From JACCZH01 sp963729445 (GTDB taxonomy: Bacteria > Chloroflexota > Chloroflexia > Thermomicrobiales > CFX8), in contig CAVSNU010000002.1 in assembly GCA_963729445.1 (NCBI GenBank), positions 744,001 through 808,000 on the forward strand: 64,000 nt of DNA, read 5' to 3'. The notes beneath the pieces are model-generated. The model was not told the DNA's origin, made no database searches, and was given only the letters and a program-made list of their open reading frames with translations. The number at the start of each line of letters is the position of its first letter. Positions within the stretch are counted from its first letter, which is position 1. The position numbers and the translations under genes are program-made. Positions 48,371 through 58,438 of the stretch are shown here, piece after piece.

Positions 48371-50803
48371 TTGGAAGGTACAGTCCACCTCGTGCCCCGT
48401 TCAAACTCTGATAAACCAACACCATTTTCGTCACGGTCCCCGCGCGGCGAGCCGTCGAGCTCGAGTAACCGGCGTGTGAGCAAGCCCCGTGGCAGCGGAG
48501 GTATCGGCTCGGGGTCCTCAAGCTGGTCACCGTATGGTGGCAGAGAGAGGCTCTGGCCGAAGTTCCTGCTGGTTGGCGCGATCATTGCCGTGCTGTTGAC
48601 CGGCTCGGTCCTTATCGCCAGCCGCTTCTCGGCAGACGACGATGCCGATCAATCAGCTGCGGTCGTTGACGCTGACACGACACCAACGACGAGCAGCGAG
48701 GGGGCAACAGAGACCTCGGACCAGGGTGACGTCGCCGGAGCGACCGTCAGCGTACCGGCGCCGGCTGTCGATGTGACGCCAACGCCGGAACCGGAGCCCA
48801 CGGCGACGCCCCCCAATCCGGGGGAGCTGGGGACAGCCAAGGGCGTCGCGTCCGCCTATGCCGAGATGTGGTCCAGCCTGGCCTATGACCAGATGTACGA
48901 ACTGCTCACCAACGAGGCCAAAGCCGCCATCAACAAGGAGGACTTCGTTGCCCGCTATGAGGCGATCGCCGTCGAAGCCGGCATCGTCAAAGTCGCCGCA
49001 GAAGTGACCAGCGGCAACGACAACGACATCGTCTTCCCGGCCAAAGTGACGATTGAATCATCCCGCATCGGTGAGTTCACCGACGACCAGCAGATTCCGG
49101 TTATCCAGCAGGGCGCCGACTATCGTGTCGACTGGTCACCAAACTTGATCTTTACCGGTCTCGGCGACGGTTACGTGCGCTGGACGAGTGATATCCCGCA
49201 GCGAGGCCGCATCCTGGACCGCAAAGGCCGGCCTCTGGCACACAGCGGCTTCATCAGCCGGGTAGGCGTCATCCCTAGCCAGATCACGGACGAAGCCACG
49301 ATGCTGCGCGAGCTATCGGCACTGATTGACATGCCGGAAGACCAGATCAAGAGCCGCTACGAAGGTGGCGATCCCACCTGGTTCATGCCGGTCAAGGATT
49401 TCCCTGACAACATCGAGCAATCTTTCATTGACCGCATCGGGCAGATTAACGGCGTCGTGCTTCAGAAGTGGCCCGCCCGCGTCTATCCAGCCGGACCAGC
49501 CGCGGCACATGTCGTCGGCTACATGAGCGAGATTACCGCTGAAGAGCTCCCAGAACTGGCCAAGCGTGGCTACCAGTCGGGCGACAGAATTGGCCGCAGC
49601 GGCGTCGAGTCCTACGCCGAGCAGTGGCTGTCCGGCAAACGCGGCGGCACGCTGTCCCTCGTGAACCGGGATGAGACCCTCATCCGGGTGCTAGGCGAAG
49701 TTGAGGCCGAACCGGCGAATGATGTGGTGCTCACGATCGACCTGGATGTGCAGACTGCCGCCTACCAATCGTTAGAGGGCCAGAATGGGTCCGCCGTGAT
49801 GCTCGATCCAAATAACGGTCAGATCCTCGCCATGGCCAGCAGTCCCTCGTTCGATCCCAACGCGTTCGTGCGCGGCGTGACCGACGAGGAGTGGCAGGCA
49901 CTGAACGATCCGGTCAAGCAACCGCTCATCAATCGCGCGACGATCGTTGGCTACCCGACAGGGTCGACCTTCAAGCTCATCACCGCCTCGGCCGGGATGG
50001 TGCATCTTGGGTACAACGCGGATACGCCGGTCAGTTGTCCCGGTACCTTCAGCCTGGAAGGCTCCAATCAGTCCTGGGCGGATTGGGTTCCAGGCGGTCA
50101 GGGCGACATGGATCTGCATACGGCCATCTATCGCTCCTGTAACACCGTCTTCTACAAAATGGGCGCCGAACTGGATGCAGAGAATGAGAACTGGCTACCG
50201 AACATGTCACGTGCCTTCGGTTTCGGCGAACGCACCGGTATTGTCGAGCTCTACGACATCCCGGGCGTCGTGCCCGATCCCGAGTGGAAGGGTGAGGTCA
50301 TCGGCGATTACTGGGCACGCGGTGACGCCGTCAACCTGGCTATCGGCCAGGGCTATTTCCTGGCATCTCCCCTTCAGGTAGCCAAAGCCTACGCTGCGGT
50401 GACGAACGGCGGCACGCTCTGGAAACCGTACCTCGTCATGGATGTCGTCAAGCTGGATGGCTCAGTGATCCATTCCACCAAGCCTGAAGAGATGGGCAAG
50501 CTCCCCCTCTCCAGCGAGCAGATCCAGGTGTTGAAAGATGGCATGCACGCGGTCGTTCACGCCAGCGACGGCACCGCCGTCCAGGCCTTCGAAGGTATCA
50601 CCTACGAGGTTTCCGGCAAGACCGGCACGGCCGAGACCGGCCGGCCAAACGAGGAGGCCCACGGCTGGTTTGGAGCGTTTACGCCAAGCGACGCGCCGAG
50701 GATTACGATCGTCACGATGATCGAGCACGGTGTTACCGGTTCCGGATCGGCGGCGCCGGTGGCCCGCGAGATTATCGACGCGTATTACATGGCATATCCA
50801 TAG
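48371..50803 (+). CDS. Class B penicillin-binding protein (transpeptidase)
   Basis: 810 residues at most. Ser-rich basic tail, one membrane helix (about 64-84), acidic Thr/Pro linker, NTF2-like MecA N-terminal domain (about 155-270), dimer domain, and a transpeptidase (about 465-805). Catalytic motifs: S-T-F-K (in P-T-G-S-T-F-K-L-I), S-C-N (Y-R-S-C-N-T), K-T-G (S-G-K-T-G-T-A-E-T). It cross-links peptidoglycan outside the membrane. TTG at 48371 opens the frame; GTG at 48392 is about equally likely. Shape division versus elongation cannot be told; no rodA or ftsW lies beside it. Confidence 0.92.
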   Translation: MEGTVHLVPRSNSDKPTPFSSRSPRGEPSSSSNRRVSKPRGSGGIGSGSSSWSPYGGRERLWPKFLLVGAIIAVLLTGSVLIASRFSADDDADQSAAVVDADTTPTTSSEGATETSDQGDVAGATVSVPAPAVDVTPTPEPEPTATPPNPGELGTAKGVASAYAEMWSSLAYDQMYELLTNEAKAAINKEDFVARYEAIAVEAGIVKVAAEVTSGNDNDIVFPAKVTIESSRIGEFTDDQQIPVIQQGADYRVDWSPNLIFTGLGDGYVRWTSDIPQRGRILDRKGRPLAHSGFISRVGVIPSQITDEATMLRELSALIDMPEDQIKSRYEGGDPTWFMPVKDFPDNIEQSFIDRIGQINGVVLQKWPARVYPAGPAAAHVVGYMSEITAEELPELAKRGYQSGDRIGRSGVESYAEQWLSGKRGGTLSLVNRDETLIRVLGEVEAEPANDVVLTIDLDVQTAAYQSLEGQNGSAVMLDPNNGQILAMASSPSFDPNAFVRGVTDEEWQALNDPVKQPLINRATIVGYPTGSTFKLITASAGMVHLGYNADTPVSCPGTFSLEGSNQSWADWVPGGQGDMDLHTAIYRSCNTVFYKMGAELDAENENWLPNMSRAFGFGERTGIVELYDIPGVVPDPEWKGEVIGDYWARGDAVNLAIGQGYFLASPLQVAKAYAAVTNGGTLWKPYLVMDVVKLDGSVIHSTKPEEMGKLPLSSEQIQVLKDGMHAVVHASDGTAVQAFEGITYEVSGKTGTAETGRPNEEAHGWFGAFTPSDAPRITIVTMIEHGVTGSGSAAPVAREIIDAYYMAYP

Positions 50804-50972
50804 GTCCGGCACCAGCGTGATCAAGGGCATGGCGACCCCGCTCACGTTGACGGGGCGGCAAGGCGAATGGTAGCATCACATGTTGCCGGTCCAGGCCGGA
50901 TACACCGTATGTGATTGAATGGCGATGACCGCCACGTGAACCTAAATTGTTTCAAGAAGGGGTACTGCCAGG

Positions 50973-51317
50973 GTGCTTAAGCTACGACTCCGGCGCATGG
51001 GAGCCAAACACCAGCCAAGCTATCGAATTGTTGTCGCCGAGTCGTCCTCGCCCCGCGATGGCCGCTTCATTGAATCGGTGGGGATCTACAATCCCAAGAC
51101 CCAGCCAATGACGCTGCGGATCGACGCCGAGCGCGTCCAGCACTGGCTCGGGCATGGCGCACAACCAACTGACACCGTGCGATCGCTGCTCGTGCGAGCC
51201 GGCATCCTTGAGGGCCGCATCAGCAAAGAAGGCGTTGCCGAAGGCTATACGGTTGAGCCGCCACAGCGAGGCAAAGAGACCCAGGTCATGCCCGCCCACG
51301 GCGGACCGGCCGAGTAA
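50973..51317 (+). CDS. rpsP: 30S ribosomal protein S16
   Basis: 114 residues; starts (M)-L-K-L-R-L-R-R-M-G-A-K-H-Q-P-S-Y-R-I-V-V-A and has the family S-P-R-D-G-R-F-I-E-S-V-G-I-Y-N-P. The C-terminal 25 residues are a variable tail. GTG start with AAGGGG ten bases upstream. First of rpsP-khpA-rimM. Confidence 0.97.
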   Translation: MLKLRLRRMGAKHQPSYRIVVAESSSPRDGRFIESVGIYNPKTQPMTLRIDAERVQHWLGHGAQPTDTVRSLLVRAGILEGRISKEGVAEGYTVEPPQRGKETQVMPAHGGPAE

Positions 51318-51451
51318 CCTCTCGCAATCACCCACTGGCAACGATCTCGATGCGTTTCTGAGCTGGCCGCCGATGACCTCGGTGGCCAGTATGCTATACA
51401 GGGACTATTCACCGGCTGCAGAGTGCTGCACGTAGGGGGGAAGACGGACCG

Positions 51452-51739
51452 ATGGTGGAGTCAGAAGCAACGATGGACGATACCAGCGAAGAAGGATCGG
51501 TCGCCGGGCTCTGCGCGTTGGTAGAGCACATCGCCACCAACCTGGTTGATGACCCGGACACGATCGACATTCAGGCCGAACAGCATGGAACAGCGGTGCA
51601 TATCCGGCTGCTGGTACCTGAAGCTGAGATGGGAAAAGTGATCGGGCGCGAAGGTCGCATCGCACGCTCAATGCGTACGCTGCTGATGATCGCGGCCTCA
51701 AGGAAGGGACTGCGAGCCAGCCTTGACATCGGCTCCTGA
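51452..51739 (+). CDS. khpA: KH-domain RNA-binding protein KhpA
   Basis: A single KH domain of 95 residues with the G-x-x-G loop in V-I-G-R-E-G-R-I-A-R-S-M-R-T-L-L. KhpA binds RNA, often with KhpB, and affects cell wall and division in Gram-positives. Usual neighbour of rpsP and rimM. It overlaps rimM by 17 bases. Confidence 0.92.
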   Translation: MVESEATMDDTSEEGSVAGLCALVEHIATNLVDDPDTIDIQAEQHGTAVHIRLLVPEAEMGKVIGREGRIARSMRTLLMIAASRKGLRASLDIGS

Positions 51740-52310
51740 TCGTCGCCCGCGCCCCTGGCGCCAACAGCGCGAGCAGGCCCAGGATCCTCTTCCGGCCGAT
51801 ACGCCGCTCGATGAGGCGCTGCTCGTCATCGGCCGCATCGTCGGCGTGCACGGCATTCGCGGCGAGGTCAAGATGGATATCTACTCTGACCGTCCCGAGG
51901 AAGTGCCGAAGCTCCGGCGCATCTATTTTGACGACGCCACCCCCCACGCCCTCACGAAAGTCCGCCGCAACGGGATGCAAGCCATCCTCAAGCTGGCCGA
52001 CATCGATACCCGTGACGACGCCGAGACGCTGCGCGGCAAGTCGGTACGCATCCGCGCCAACCAGTTGACCCCGCGCGACGACGACACGTTTTACCACTAT
52101 CAGCTCATCGGCCTGAACGTCTATCACGAGGATGGGACCGCCATCGGCACGCTGGCCGAGATCATCGAAACCGGCGAAGTAGACGTCTACCTCGTGCGCG
52201 ACGAGCACGGTCATGAGGAGCTCTTCCCTGCGCTCAAAGACGTTGTGTTGGAGATCGACCCCGCTGCGAACCGCGTCGTCGTGCGCCCGTTGGAGTACGA
52301 GGACGCCTGA
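51723..52310 (+). CDS. rimM: Ribosome maturation factor RimM
   Basis: 195 residues. The RimM N-domain has G-R-I-V-G-V-H-G-I-R-G-E-V-K and the PRC barrel contains D-V-Y-L-V-R and E-L-F-P-A-L-K-D-V-V. It binds S19 and helps 30S head maturation. The start is a TTG inside khpA; a short Arg-rich lead precedes the domain. trmD, the usual next gene, is absent. Confidence 0.93.
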   Translation: MTSAPDRRPRPWRQQREQAQDPLPADTPLDEALLVIGRIVGVHGIRGEVKMDIYSDRPEEVPKLRRIYFDDATPHALTKVRRNGMQAILKLADIDTRDDAETLRGKSVRIRANQLTPRDDDTFYHYQLIGLNVYHEDGTAIGTLAEIIETGEVDVYLVRDEHGHEELFPALKDVVLEIDPAANRVVVRPLEYEDA

Positions 52311-52464
52311 GGCCGCAGGCGTAGCGGCGTACGTTCCTGGTGGCCTACGGTTGAGCTGGTTGGTTGATCCGCGAACGGTCACGGTGCTCGCACGCAGAGG
52401 GCGACTCAACAAGTCGTCCGTCTCATGGTGATACCCGTCTCATTCATGGTTCGTCGTAACGCCG

Positions 52465-53331
52465 TTACGGTGTATTCTCAGCCGGTTCGCCGGTCTCGAT
52501 CGGCAGATCTTCGCGATTGCCCCACTCAGCCCACGAGCCGTCATAGACCTTCACGTGCGGGTGCCCGGCCATGAGGAGGCCAATCGCCGCGTGCGCCGCA
52601 CGGACCGCCCCCTGGCAGTAGGTGATGACTTCAGTGTTCGGGCTGATCCCGGCTTCGACCGCCCTGGCCCGCAGCTCGCCCGGTGAGACGAAGCGCCGGT
52701 CGCCGTCCCAGCGCAGGTTGTCCTGCCAGAAGGCGTGGGTCGCCCCCGGCACCCGACCGCCGCGCGCTGCTCGTACTTCCTCGCCCGTGAACTCCGTCCA
52801 GCGTCGAACGTCGAGCACGACCGCGTTCGGGTTATCGACCGCATCCAGAACATCATCAGCAGTCGCGATCAGCTCAGGTTGCGCAGCGTCAGGATCGATC
52901 GAAAAGGTGACATCTTCTGGGAGCGACGGCACTTCATCGGTCACCGGACGCTCCTCCTGCTGCCAGGCAGTCCAGCCACCATCCAGGATGCGCATGTTGC
53001 CGGCCTTGCCATAGCGGGCCAGAACCAACCAGAGCCGCGCGGCGAAGTGGCCGCCCTCCTGGTCGTAGCCGACAATCAGCGTATCGTCGCCAATGCCCAG
53101 GCGCTGCATGACATCCTGGACCTGCTCGGGTGGCGCTATCATGGAATCGACTGGATGGTTGGGATCACTCAGGTCCGTCGACCAGTTGAGATAGACCGCG
53201 CCCGGGATGTGGGACTCGTCGTAGTCCTGCCGGAGGTCACGATCGAAGGCGAAACGGCAATCAACAACCCGCACCCCCGGATCCTCCAGCCGCTGGGCCA
53301 GCCACTCGGTTGTCACCAGGTAGTCCGCCAT
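52465..53331 (-). CDS. Sulfurtransferase (two rhodanese domains)
   Basis: 288 residues, thiosulfate/3-mercaptopyruvate sulfurtransferase type. The C-terminal domain carries the active loop Y-C-Q-G-A-V-R-A; in the N-terminal domain the corresponding position is Asp (G-Y-D-Q-E-G-G), so only one domain is catalytic, as usual. ATG at 53331 chosen, with GGGAACC upstream; a start 24 bases earlier is possible. Monocistronic and convergent with rimM. The C-Q-G-x-x-R-A loop resembles thiosulfate types. Confidence 0.9.
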   Translation of the reverse strand: MADYLVTTEWLAQRLEDPGVRVVDCRFAFDRDLRQDYDESHIPGAVYLNWSTDLSDPNHPVDSMIAPPEQVQDVMQRLGIGDDTLIVGYDQEGGHFAARLWLVLARYGKAGNMRILDGGWTAWQQEERPVTDEVPSLPEDVTFSIDPDAAQPELIATADDVLDAVDNPNAVVLDVRRWTEFTGEEVRAARGGRVPGATHAFWQDNLRWDGDRRFVSPGELRARAVEAGISPNTEVITYCQGAVRAAHAAIGLLMAGHPHVKVYDGSWAEWGNREDLPIETGEPAENTP

Positions 53332-53469
53332 GGATAGGTTCCCTTCTTCGCTCATTCCTGATCTGTTCTGCGCCACACGGCCAGCAGATGGCCGTGATGG
53401 AGTGTGGGTCATTCTACCCAGTCGTCAGGCATGATGAAGCGATCCTGACCCAGTCCGGCATATGAGCAA

Positions 53470-53490
53470 GGGAGGGCACGAAGCCCTCCC
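53470..53490. terminator. Terminator hairpin after ffh
   Basis: GGGAGGGC and GCCCTCCC (53470-53477, 53483-53490) with a 5-base loop. It lies 40 bases after the minus-strand ffh stop. Confidence 0.75.
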
Positions 53491-53531
53491 CTAGCAGGTG
53501 TGTTTGATCTCGGTTCGACCGCAAGAAGCAG

Positions 53532-55103
53532 TTATCGCTTCTTGCGGCGCTTGGTAGCCTGCGCTCGCTCCGGCTTTGGAGCCTTGGGCTTGGGAGTCTT
53601 TCTCTGGTTCAGCGGCGCTAGTGGCGCGGCGCCGCCACCCATCAGGGAGTCGAACTCGCCACCCATTCCCCGGGGCATGCCGCCGCCGAGCTGGCTGGGA
53701 TCCATTCCGGATTGCTGCAGCTGCTTGGCCATGTCGCGCATGTTGCCGAGCTGGCCAAGCCCGCCGGGCATACGGCTCAGCATGGACTTCTTGCCCTTTT
53801 TGCCACCGGCCATCATGCCGAACTGCGACATCAGCTTCTGCATCTCGCGGAACTGCTTCAGGAGCGCATTCACGTCATCTGGCTGGGTCCCGCTACCGCG
53901 GGCGATTCTGTCGCGCCGGCTCTTGCGAATCAGGTCCGGCTGACGGCGTTCCTGCACGGTCATCGACTGGATGATGGCCTCAATGTGCTTGAGCTCACCG
54001 TCGTCAATCTGCGTGTTACTTTGCCGCATCGCGGAGCCAACGCCGGGAATCAGATCCAGTAGCTGGTCGAGCGGCCCCATATTCTTGAGCGACTGGAGCT
54101 GGCTCAGGAAGTCTTCCAGATCGAACTGGCCCTCCATCAGCTTCGCTTCGAGGGCCTCGCGGTCTTCCTCGCTCGTTTGCTCCTGGGCACGCTCGATGAG
54201 CGAGAGGACGTCACCCATGCCCAGGATGCGCCCTGCCAACCGGTCGGGATAGAACGGTTCGAGCGCATCCAGCCGCTCGCCGGTCCCGATGAACTTGATC
54301 GGGATACCGGTGACGGAGCGAATCGACAGCGCCGCGCCACCACGGGCGTCGCCGTCCATCTTCGTGAGCACCAGACCGGTGATATTGAGCCGCCGGTTGA
54401 ATTCCTCGGAAACGTTGACCGCTTCCTGGCCGGTCATCGCGTCCGCAACCAGCAGGGTCTCGGTCGGCTGCACCTCGCGCTCAAGCTCTTCCAGCTCAAG
54501 CATCATGCGCTCGTCGATCTGAAGGCGGCCAGCAGTGTCAATGATGATCGGGTCCTGGCCCTTGTCGCGCGCCTGTTTCATCGCCTCGCGCACGATCTTC
54601 AGCGGCTTGTCGTCCGTGCTGGTCGCATAGACCGGGATGTCAAGCTGCCGGCCGAGCGTCTGCAGCTGGGCGATCGCGGCCGGGCGATAGACGTCGGCCG
54701 CCACCAGCACCGGGTTGCGGCCCTCTTTGCGCAGGAAGCTGGCGAGCTTACCAACGTGGGTTGTCTTACCGGAACCCTGCAGGCCCACGAGCATGATGAT
54801 CGTCGGACCGGACGAGGCCCGGCTGAGCGGAACACGCTCCTCGCCCAGGATCTTGATCAGCTCTTCGTTCACGATCGAGATGACGGTCTGGGCTGGCGTC
54901 AGCGATGTCAGCACATCCTGGCCAACGGTGCGCTCACGCACCGCCGCGACGAACTCCCGGACGACTTTGAAATTCACGTCCGCTTCGAGCAGTGCCCGCC
55001 GGACTTCGCGCATCGCCTCATCAACGTTGGCCTCGGTGAGACGACCGCTGTTTGTCATTTTAGAGAAAGTACTTTGGAGACGGTCAGTTAGCGTTTCAAA
55101 CAT
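53532..55103 (-). CDS. ffh: Signal recognition particle protein Ffh
   Basis: GTPase that binds 4.5S RNA and signal sequences to target proteins to the membrane. N-domain, then G motifs G-L-Q-G-S-G-K-T-T, D-V-Y-R-P-A-A, D-T-A-G-R-L, T-K-M-D-G-D-A-R-G-G and G-T-G-E, then the M-domain with S-R-R-D-R-I-A-R-G-S-G. The 523-residue protein is longer than usual because of a Met/Gly- and Lys/Pro-rich tail of about 80 residues. ATG 55103 has AGAGG upstream. It faces away from the rpsP group with which it is often linked. Confidence 0.96.
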   Translation of the reverse strand: MFETLTDRLQSTFSKMTNSGRLTEANVDEAMREVRRALLEADVNFKVVREFVAAVRERTVGQDVLTSLTPAQTVISIVNEELIKILGEERVPLSRASSGPTIIMLVGLQGSGKTTHVGKLASFLRKEGRNPVLVAADVYRPAAIAQLQTLGRQLDIPVYATSTDDKPLKIVREAMKQARDKGQDPIIIDTAGRLQIDERMMLELEELEREVQPTETLLVADAMTGQEAVNVSEEFNRRLNITGLVLTKMDGDARGGAALSIRSVTGIPIKFIGTGERLDALEPFYPDRLAGRILGMGDVLSLIERAQEQTSEEDREALEAKLMEGQFDLEDFLSQLQSLKNMGPLDQLLDLIPGVGSAMRQSNTQIDDGELKHIEAIIQSMTVQERRQPDLIRKSRRDRIARGSGTQPDDVNALLKQFREMQKLMSQFGMMAGGKKGKKSMLSRMPGGLGQLGNMRDMAKQLQQSGMDPSQLGGGMPRGMGGEFDSLMGGGAAPLAPLNQRKTPKPKAPKPERAQATKRRKKR

Positions 55104-55347
55104 GTGCCTCTTCGTTTCTGGGTTGCTGTGCATTTCGTGGCGGTTACACGCCAATACCAATGATAACGCGTCTTCCGGAATTCGACCGCCACACGCATCT
55201 GCGTTTCGGGGAGCGTCCTCCTGCTACCCGTACTTTTTGGCCCTGTCTCAAAGGCACGCTTCAGCACAATAATCTATTGACCCGAAATGACAGGGGTCAG
55301 TCCATTGCCGTTTCCAGGCGAGGCGTGAGAACCGGAGAATGTAACCG

Positions 55348-57597
55348 ATGCCTTCCAGTCGACAAGCGCTTATCACTCTTGGTCTGGTCCTGGCGCTCCT
55401 GATTCCGAGCTGGAGCGTTGCTACGGCGCAGACGACGCCCGTTCCAAACGCACCACGGCAACGCTATATCGTGCAGCTTGCCAACGGGGTTGGCGTCGAC
55501 GGGCTCATCGCGCAGGCGCTCGACCCGCGCGTATCACAGGTGCACCACAAGTATTCGGAAGTGATCAACGGCTTCGCGGTAGAGCTGCCTCCCCAGGCAG
55601 CCGAGGCGCTGGCCCGGCACCCGCTGGTTCTGAGCGTCATGCAGGACCCGGTGGTACAGATCGACGCACAGACGACACCGACCGGCGTCACCCGCATCGG
55701 CACGCTCTCAAACTCTGACGCGAAAATTGACGGCATCGACGAGCGCGTCAACATCAATGTCGCGGTGATCGACACCGGCAGCGGTCCCCATCCCGATCTC
55801 AATGTCGTGGGCGGTATTGACTGCACCGGCAGCGGAACCTACAACGACCAGAACGGCCACGGCACGCACGTCGCCGGCACAATCGGGGCGATTGACAACG
55901 GATCCGGCGTGGTTGGCGTTGCTCCCGGCGCCCGGATCTGGTCGGTGAAAGTCCTCGACGCCCAGGGCAGTGGCTATGGCTCGTGGATTCTCTGCGGCAT
56001 CGACTGGGTCACGGAGAATCTGGGCAGCACCAACATCAAGATCGCCAACATGAGCCTCGGCGGACAGGCCTCGGTCACAGACGATGGCAACTGTGGCCGC
56101 ACCCGCATCGACTCAATTCATCAGGCAATCTGCAACTCGGTAGCCGCCGGCGTGACCTATACCGTGGCCGCCGGTAACGACGGAGTCGACGCCAAAGGCT
56201 TCTTCCCCGCCATGTACGACGAAGTCATTACCGTCTCTGCCCTGGTCGACACCGACGGCAAGCCAGGGGGGCTTGGTAGTGGAACCTCAGTCGGCGCGGA
56301 CGACACCCTGGCCTCCTTCTCGAACTACGGCGCGGACGTGGACGTCATCGCTCCTGGTGTGGGTGTCCTGTCCACTGTTCCTAACAGTAGCTACGCCACC
56401 TACAACGGCACCAGCATGGCTGCGCCGCACGTTGCCGGCGCAGCGGCGCTCTATCTGGTCGCGAATCCCGGCTCATCGCCGGCACAGGTGCGCAACGCGC
56501 TCATCTCAACCGGCAGTACTTCCGAGTGGAGTGGAGACCGCGACAGCACCAAGGAACCCCTGATCAACGTCTCGACCTTCGACGACACTCTGCCGCCGGA
56601 TTCAGAACCCGATCCACTTCCCGCGCTCATTGACGTTGAGACCGTCTCGATCTCGGCGCCATCCAGTGTGACTCAGGGCGGGACGGCGGCGGTAGCGGCG
56701 AGCGTCCGCAACAATGGCGTACTTGCCGCGACGGTCAACGTTACCTTCGGCGAAACTCCAGGTGGCGCAACCGGCTCAACCAGCGTCGATCTGGCCGCAG
56801 GCGCGAGCGCGACGGTCAATTTCAACTGGGCAACGTCAACGTCGACCGCGGTCGGCAGCCACACCCTGACAGTCACCGCGTCGCAGGCAAACGACACCAA
56901 CGCCGCAAACAATGCGAAATCGCGGACGATCAATGTTGTCGCAGCCCAGACACGAGACGCTGCAATCACCTCGATCTCCGCGCCCACGAGCGTGGCGAAG
57001 GGCAAGAGCGTCACCGTTTCGGCGGGTGTGCGCAATTACGGCAATGCCAGTGCCACCATCAGCGTCAAGTTCTCGGAGAGCCCTGGCGGGGCGACCCAGA
57101 CAAAGAGCGTCACCCTCGGTGCGGGCGCGAGCACAACGGTGAGTTTCAGCTGGGCAACGACGACATCGACGGCGACCGGCGCTCACACCTTAACTGCCAC
57201 CGCGACCGTCGCGAACGACACCAACGCCGCGAACAACAGCAAGTCGCGCTCGATCAATGTCACGGCTCCGACAACGAGCACAAAGAGCATGAACGTCAGT
57301 AATATCACTGTCTCTTCGACCAAGACATCAACTGGCGCGAAGATCACCACTCGCGTCTACATCAAGTCGGGCAGCGCGAACCTGAGCAGCGCGAGAGTGA
57401 CAATCCGCTACACCGATCCCAAGGGAGCGAAGGTTTCGGCGTCGGCAACCACGAATAGCTCGGGCTACGCAACCTTCTCACGCAACGTCTCCATCAAGGG
57501 CACCTATTCGATCCAGGTAACCGGCGTGACCCGAACTGGCTACACCTACACGCCGTCAAGCAATGTCGTGACAAGCAAATCGATCACGATCAAGTAG
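55348..57597 (+). CDS. Secreted subtilase (S8 family) with CARDB repeats
   Basis: 749 residues. Signal peptide (1-28, A-T-A-Q cleavage), I9-type propeptide (about 38-105), then the peptidase: Asp in V-I-D-T-G, His in G-H-G-T-H-V-A-G-T, Asn in A-A-G-N-D, Ser in N-G-T-S-M-A-A-P-H (about residues 141, 173, 280, 354). Two CARDB-like repeats (about 433-530 and 534-632) share F-x-E-x-P-G-G-A-T and A-N-D-T-N-A-A-N-N. A further beta domain ends the protein, perhaps for cell-surface attachment. It is exported through Sec. Confidence 0.93.
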   Translation: MPSSRQALITLGLVLALLIPSWSVATAQTTPVPNAPRQRYIVQLANGVGVDGLIAQALDPRVSQVHHKYSEVINGFAVELPPQAAEALARHPLVLSVMQDPVVQIDAQTTPTGVTRIGTLSNSDAKIDGIDERVNINVAVIDTGSGPHPDLNVVGGIDCTGSGTYNDQNGHGTHVAGTIGAIDNGSGVVGVAPGARIWSVKVLDAQGSGYGSWILCGIDWVTENLGSTNIKIANMSLGGQASVTDDGNCGRTRIDSIHQAICNSVAAGVTYTVAAGNDGVDAKGFFPAMYDEVITVSALVDTDGKPGGLGSGTSVGADDTLASFSNYGADVDVIAPGVGVLSTVPNSSYATYNGTSMAAPHVAGAAALYLVANPGSSPAQVRNALISTGSTSEWSGDRDSTKEPLINVSTFDDTLPPDSEPDPLPALIDVETVSISAPSSVTQGGTAAVAASVRNNGVLAATVNVTFGETPGGATGSTSVDLAAGASATVNFNWATSTSTAVGSHTLTVTASQANDTNAANNAKSRTINVVAAQTRDAAITSISAPTSVAKGKSVTVSAGVRNYGNASATISVKFSESPGGATQTKSVTLGAGASTTVSFSWATTTSTATGAHTLTATATVANDTNAANNSKSRSINVTAPTTSTKSMNVSNITVSSTKTSTGAKITTRVYIKSGSANLSSARVTIRYTDPKGAKVSASATTNSSGYATFSRNVSIKGTYSIQVTGVTRTGYTYTPSSNVVTSKSITIK
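56635..57260 (+). repeat. Tandem duplicated CARDB-like modules in the subtilase
   Basis: Two consecutive units of about 300 bases code for matching modules, each with T-S-T-A-x-G-x-H-T-L-T and A-N-D-T-N-A-A-N-N. The DNA retains visible similarity, so the duplication is within the gene. Confidence 0.75.
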
Positions 57598-57621
57598 GCT
57601 CACGCGCCTCTCGGACATACG

Positions 57622-57655
57622 GAATCCGTTCTCCCCGGACAGGGAGAACGGATTC
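57622..57655. terminator. Strong bidirectional terminator
   Basis: Perfect 14-bp arms 57622-57635 and 57642-57655 with a 6-base loop, between the convergent subtilase and phage-type amidase. Confidence 0.88.
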
Positions 57656-57681
57656 ATTCGTAGGTCGCATGGAATGTGCCC

Positions 57682-58413
57682 CTACGAAACGCTTCCACCC
57701 AGCGCCTCAGCCCCAAGACGCCGCAACAGCACCTGGTACGGCGCGAGGTTCTCGGGGTGCCACTCGAAGACCGCTCGCTCGAAGTACTGCACGACATGGC
57801 CGTCCTCGCGTCGCTCGTTGGTGAGTGGATACCCGAAGATCGGCAACCCGCCACGCTCGCGCCAGAACTCCCAGAACGCCCCACCAATGTAGAAGCCGGT
57901 CTCGGCAAACCACTGGCCATTCGCCATGCTCGTTCCTTCCCGGTAGGGGTAGACGAAATCGGTCATCAACGTGCCGGGGCAGCTCGTCGGCGAGAGCTCC
58001 TGATGACCGCGCACGTCACGCTCTGGAGTTCCGGTCAAGGCCCGCCACTCCTCAACAATCTCGGTCAGCGCCCGGAGTTGAGCCTGAGTCGCGCGCTGCT
58101 CCCCGCCAAGCGGCAGGTGCACGCTCAGCGCAGCCCGGTTCCAGCTCGTCACGCCACAGTGCCAGAGCACGGCCTCCAGATCGCGGCAGAGGTACTTGAT
58201 ACCGTCGTCACCAATGGCAACGTGATACATCAGCCCATCTCCGTAAATGGGCGGCTCTCCCGCTCGCGCCCAGTTCTTCTCAACGTGATAGCGCGCCTCA
58301 GCCTTGAGCACCGCCAGCGTGTCGGCTCGATTTCCGACCGGCGGACCCGAGTAATGCACGACGAGGCCTCTCTTCTGGTCGAGGGCGAGTGATTCGAACG
58401 GCCCCGCCGGCAC
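57682..58413 (-). CDS. N-acetylmuramoyl-L-alanine amidase (PGRP/Amidase_2) with C-terminal binding domain
   Basis: 243 residues, cleaving the amide between muramic acid and peptide. Zinc ligands are in V-V-H-Y-S-G and G-H-Q-E-L-S-P-T-S-C-P-G; W-H-C-G lies between. The last 75 residues (F-A-E-T-G-F-Y, F-G-Y-P-L-T-N-E-R, Q-Y-F-E-R-A-V-F-E) form a domain common in Chloroflexota cell-wall proteins and likely bind the envelope. GTG with GGAAGGG upstream. No signal peptide, so it needs a holin for release; it is the last gene of the phage module. Confidence 0.88.
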   Translation of the reverse strand: MPAGPFESLALDQKRGLVVHYSGPPVGNRADTLAVLKAEARYHVEKNWARAGEPPIYGDGLMYHVAIGDDGIKYLCRDLEAVLWHCGVTSWNRAALSVHLPLGGEQRATQAQLRALTEIVEEWRALTGTPERDVRGHQELSPTSCPGTLMTDFVYPYREGTSMANGQWFAETGFYIGGAFWEFWRERGGLPIFGYPLTNERREDGHVVQYFERAVFEWHPENLAPYQVLLRRLGAEALGGSVS

Positions 58414-58438
58414 GTTGCCCTTCCGACGCGTCGCCAGC

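Noticed and set aside
55278..55299. TGACCC-N10-GGGTCA operator before the subtilase gene
   Set aside because: Arms are only six bases and no regulator or clear promoter fits, so chance is likely.
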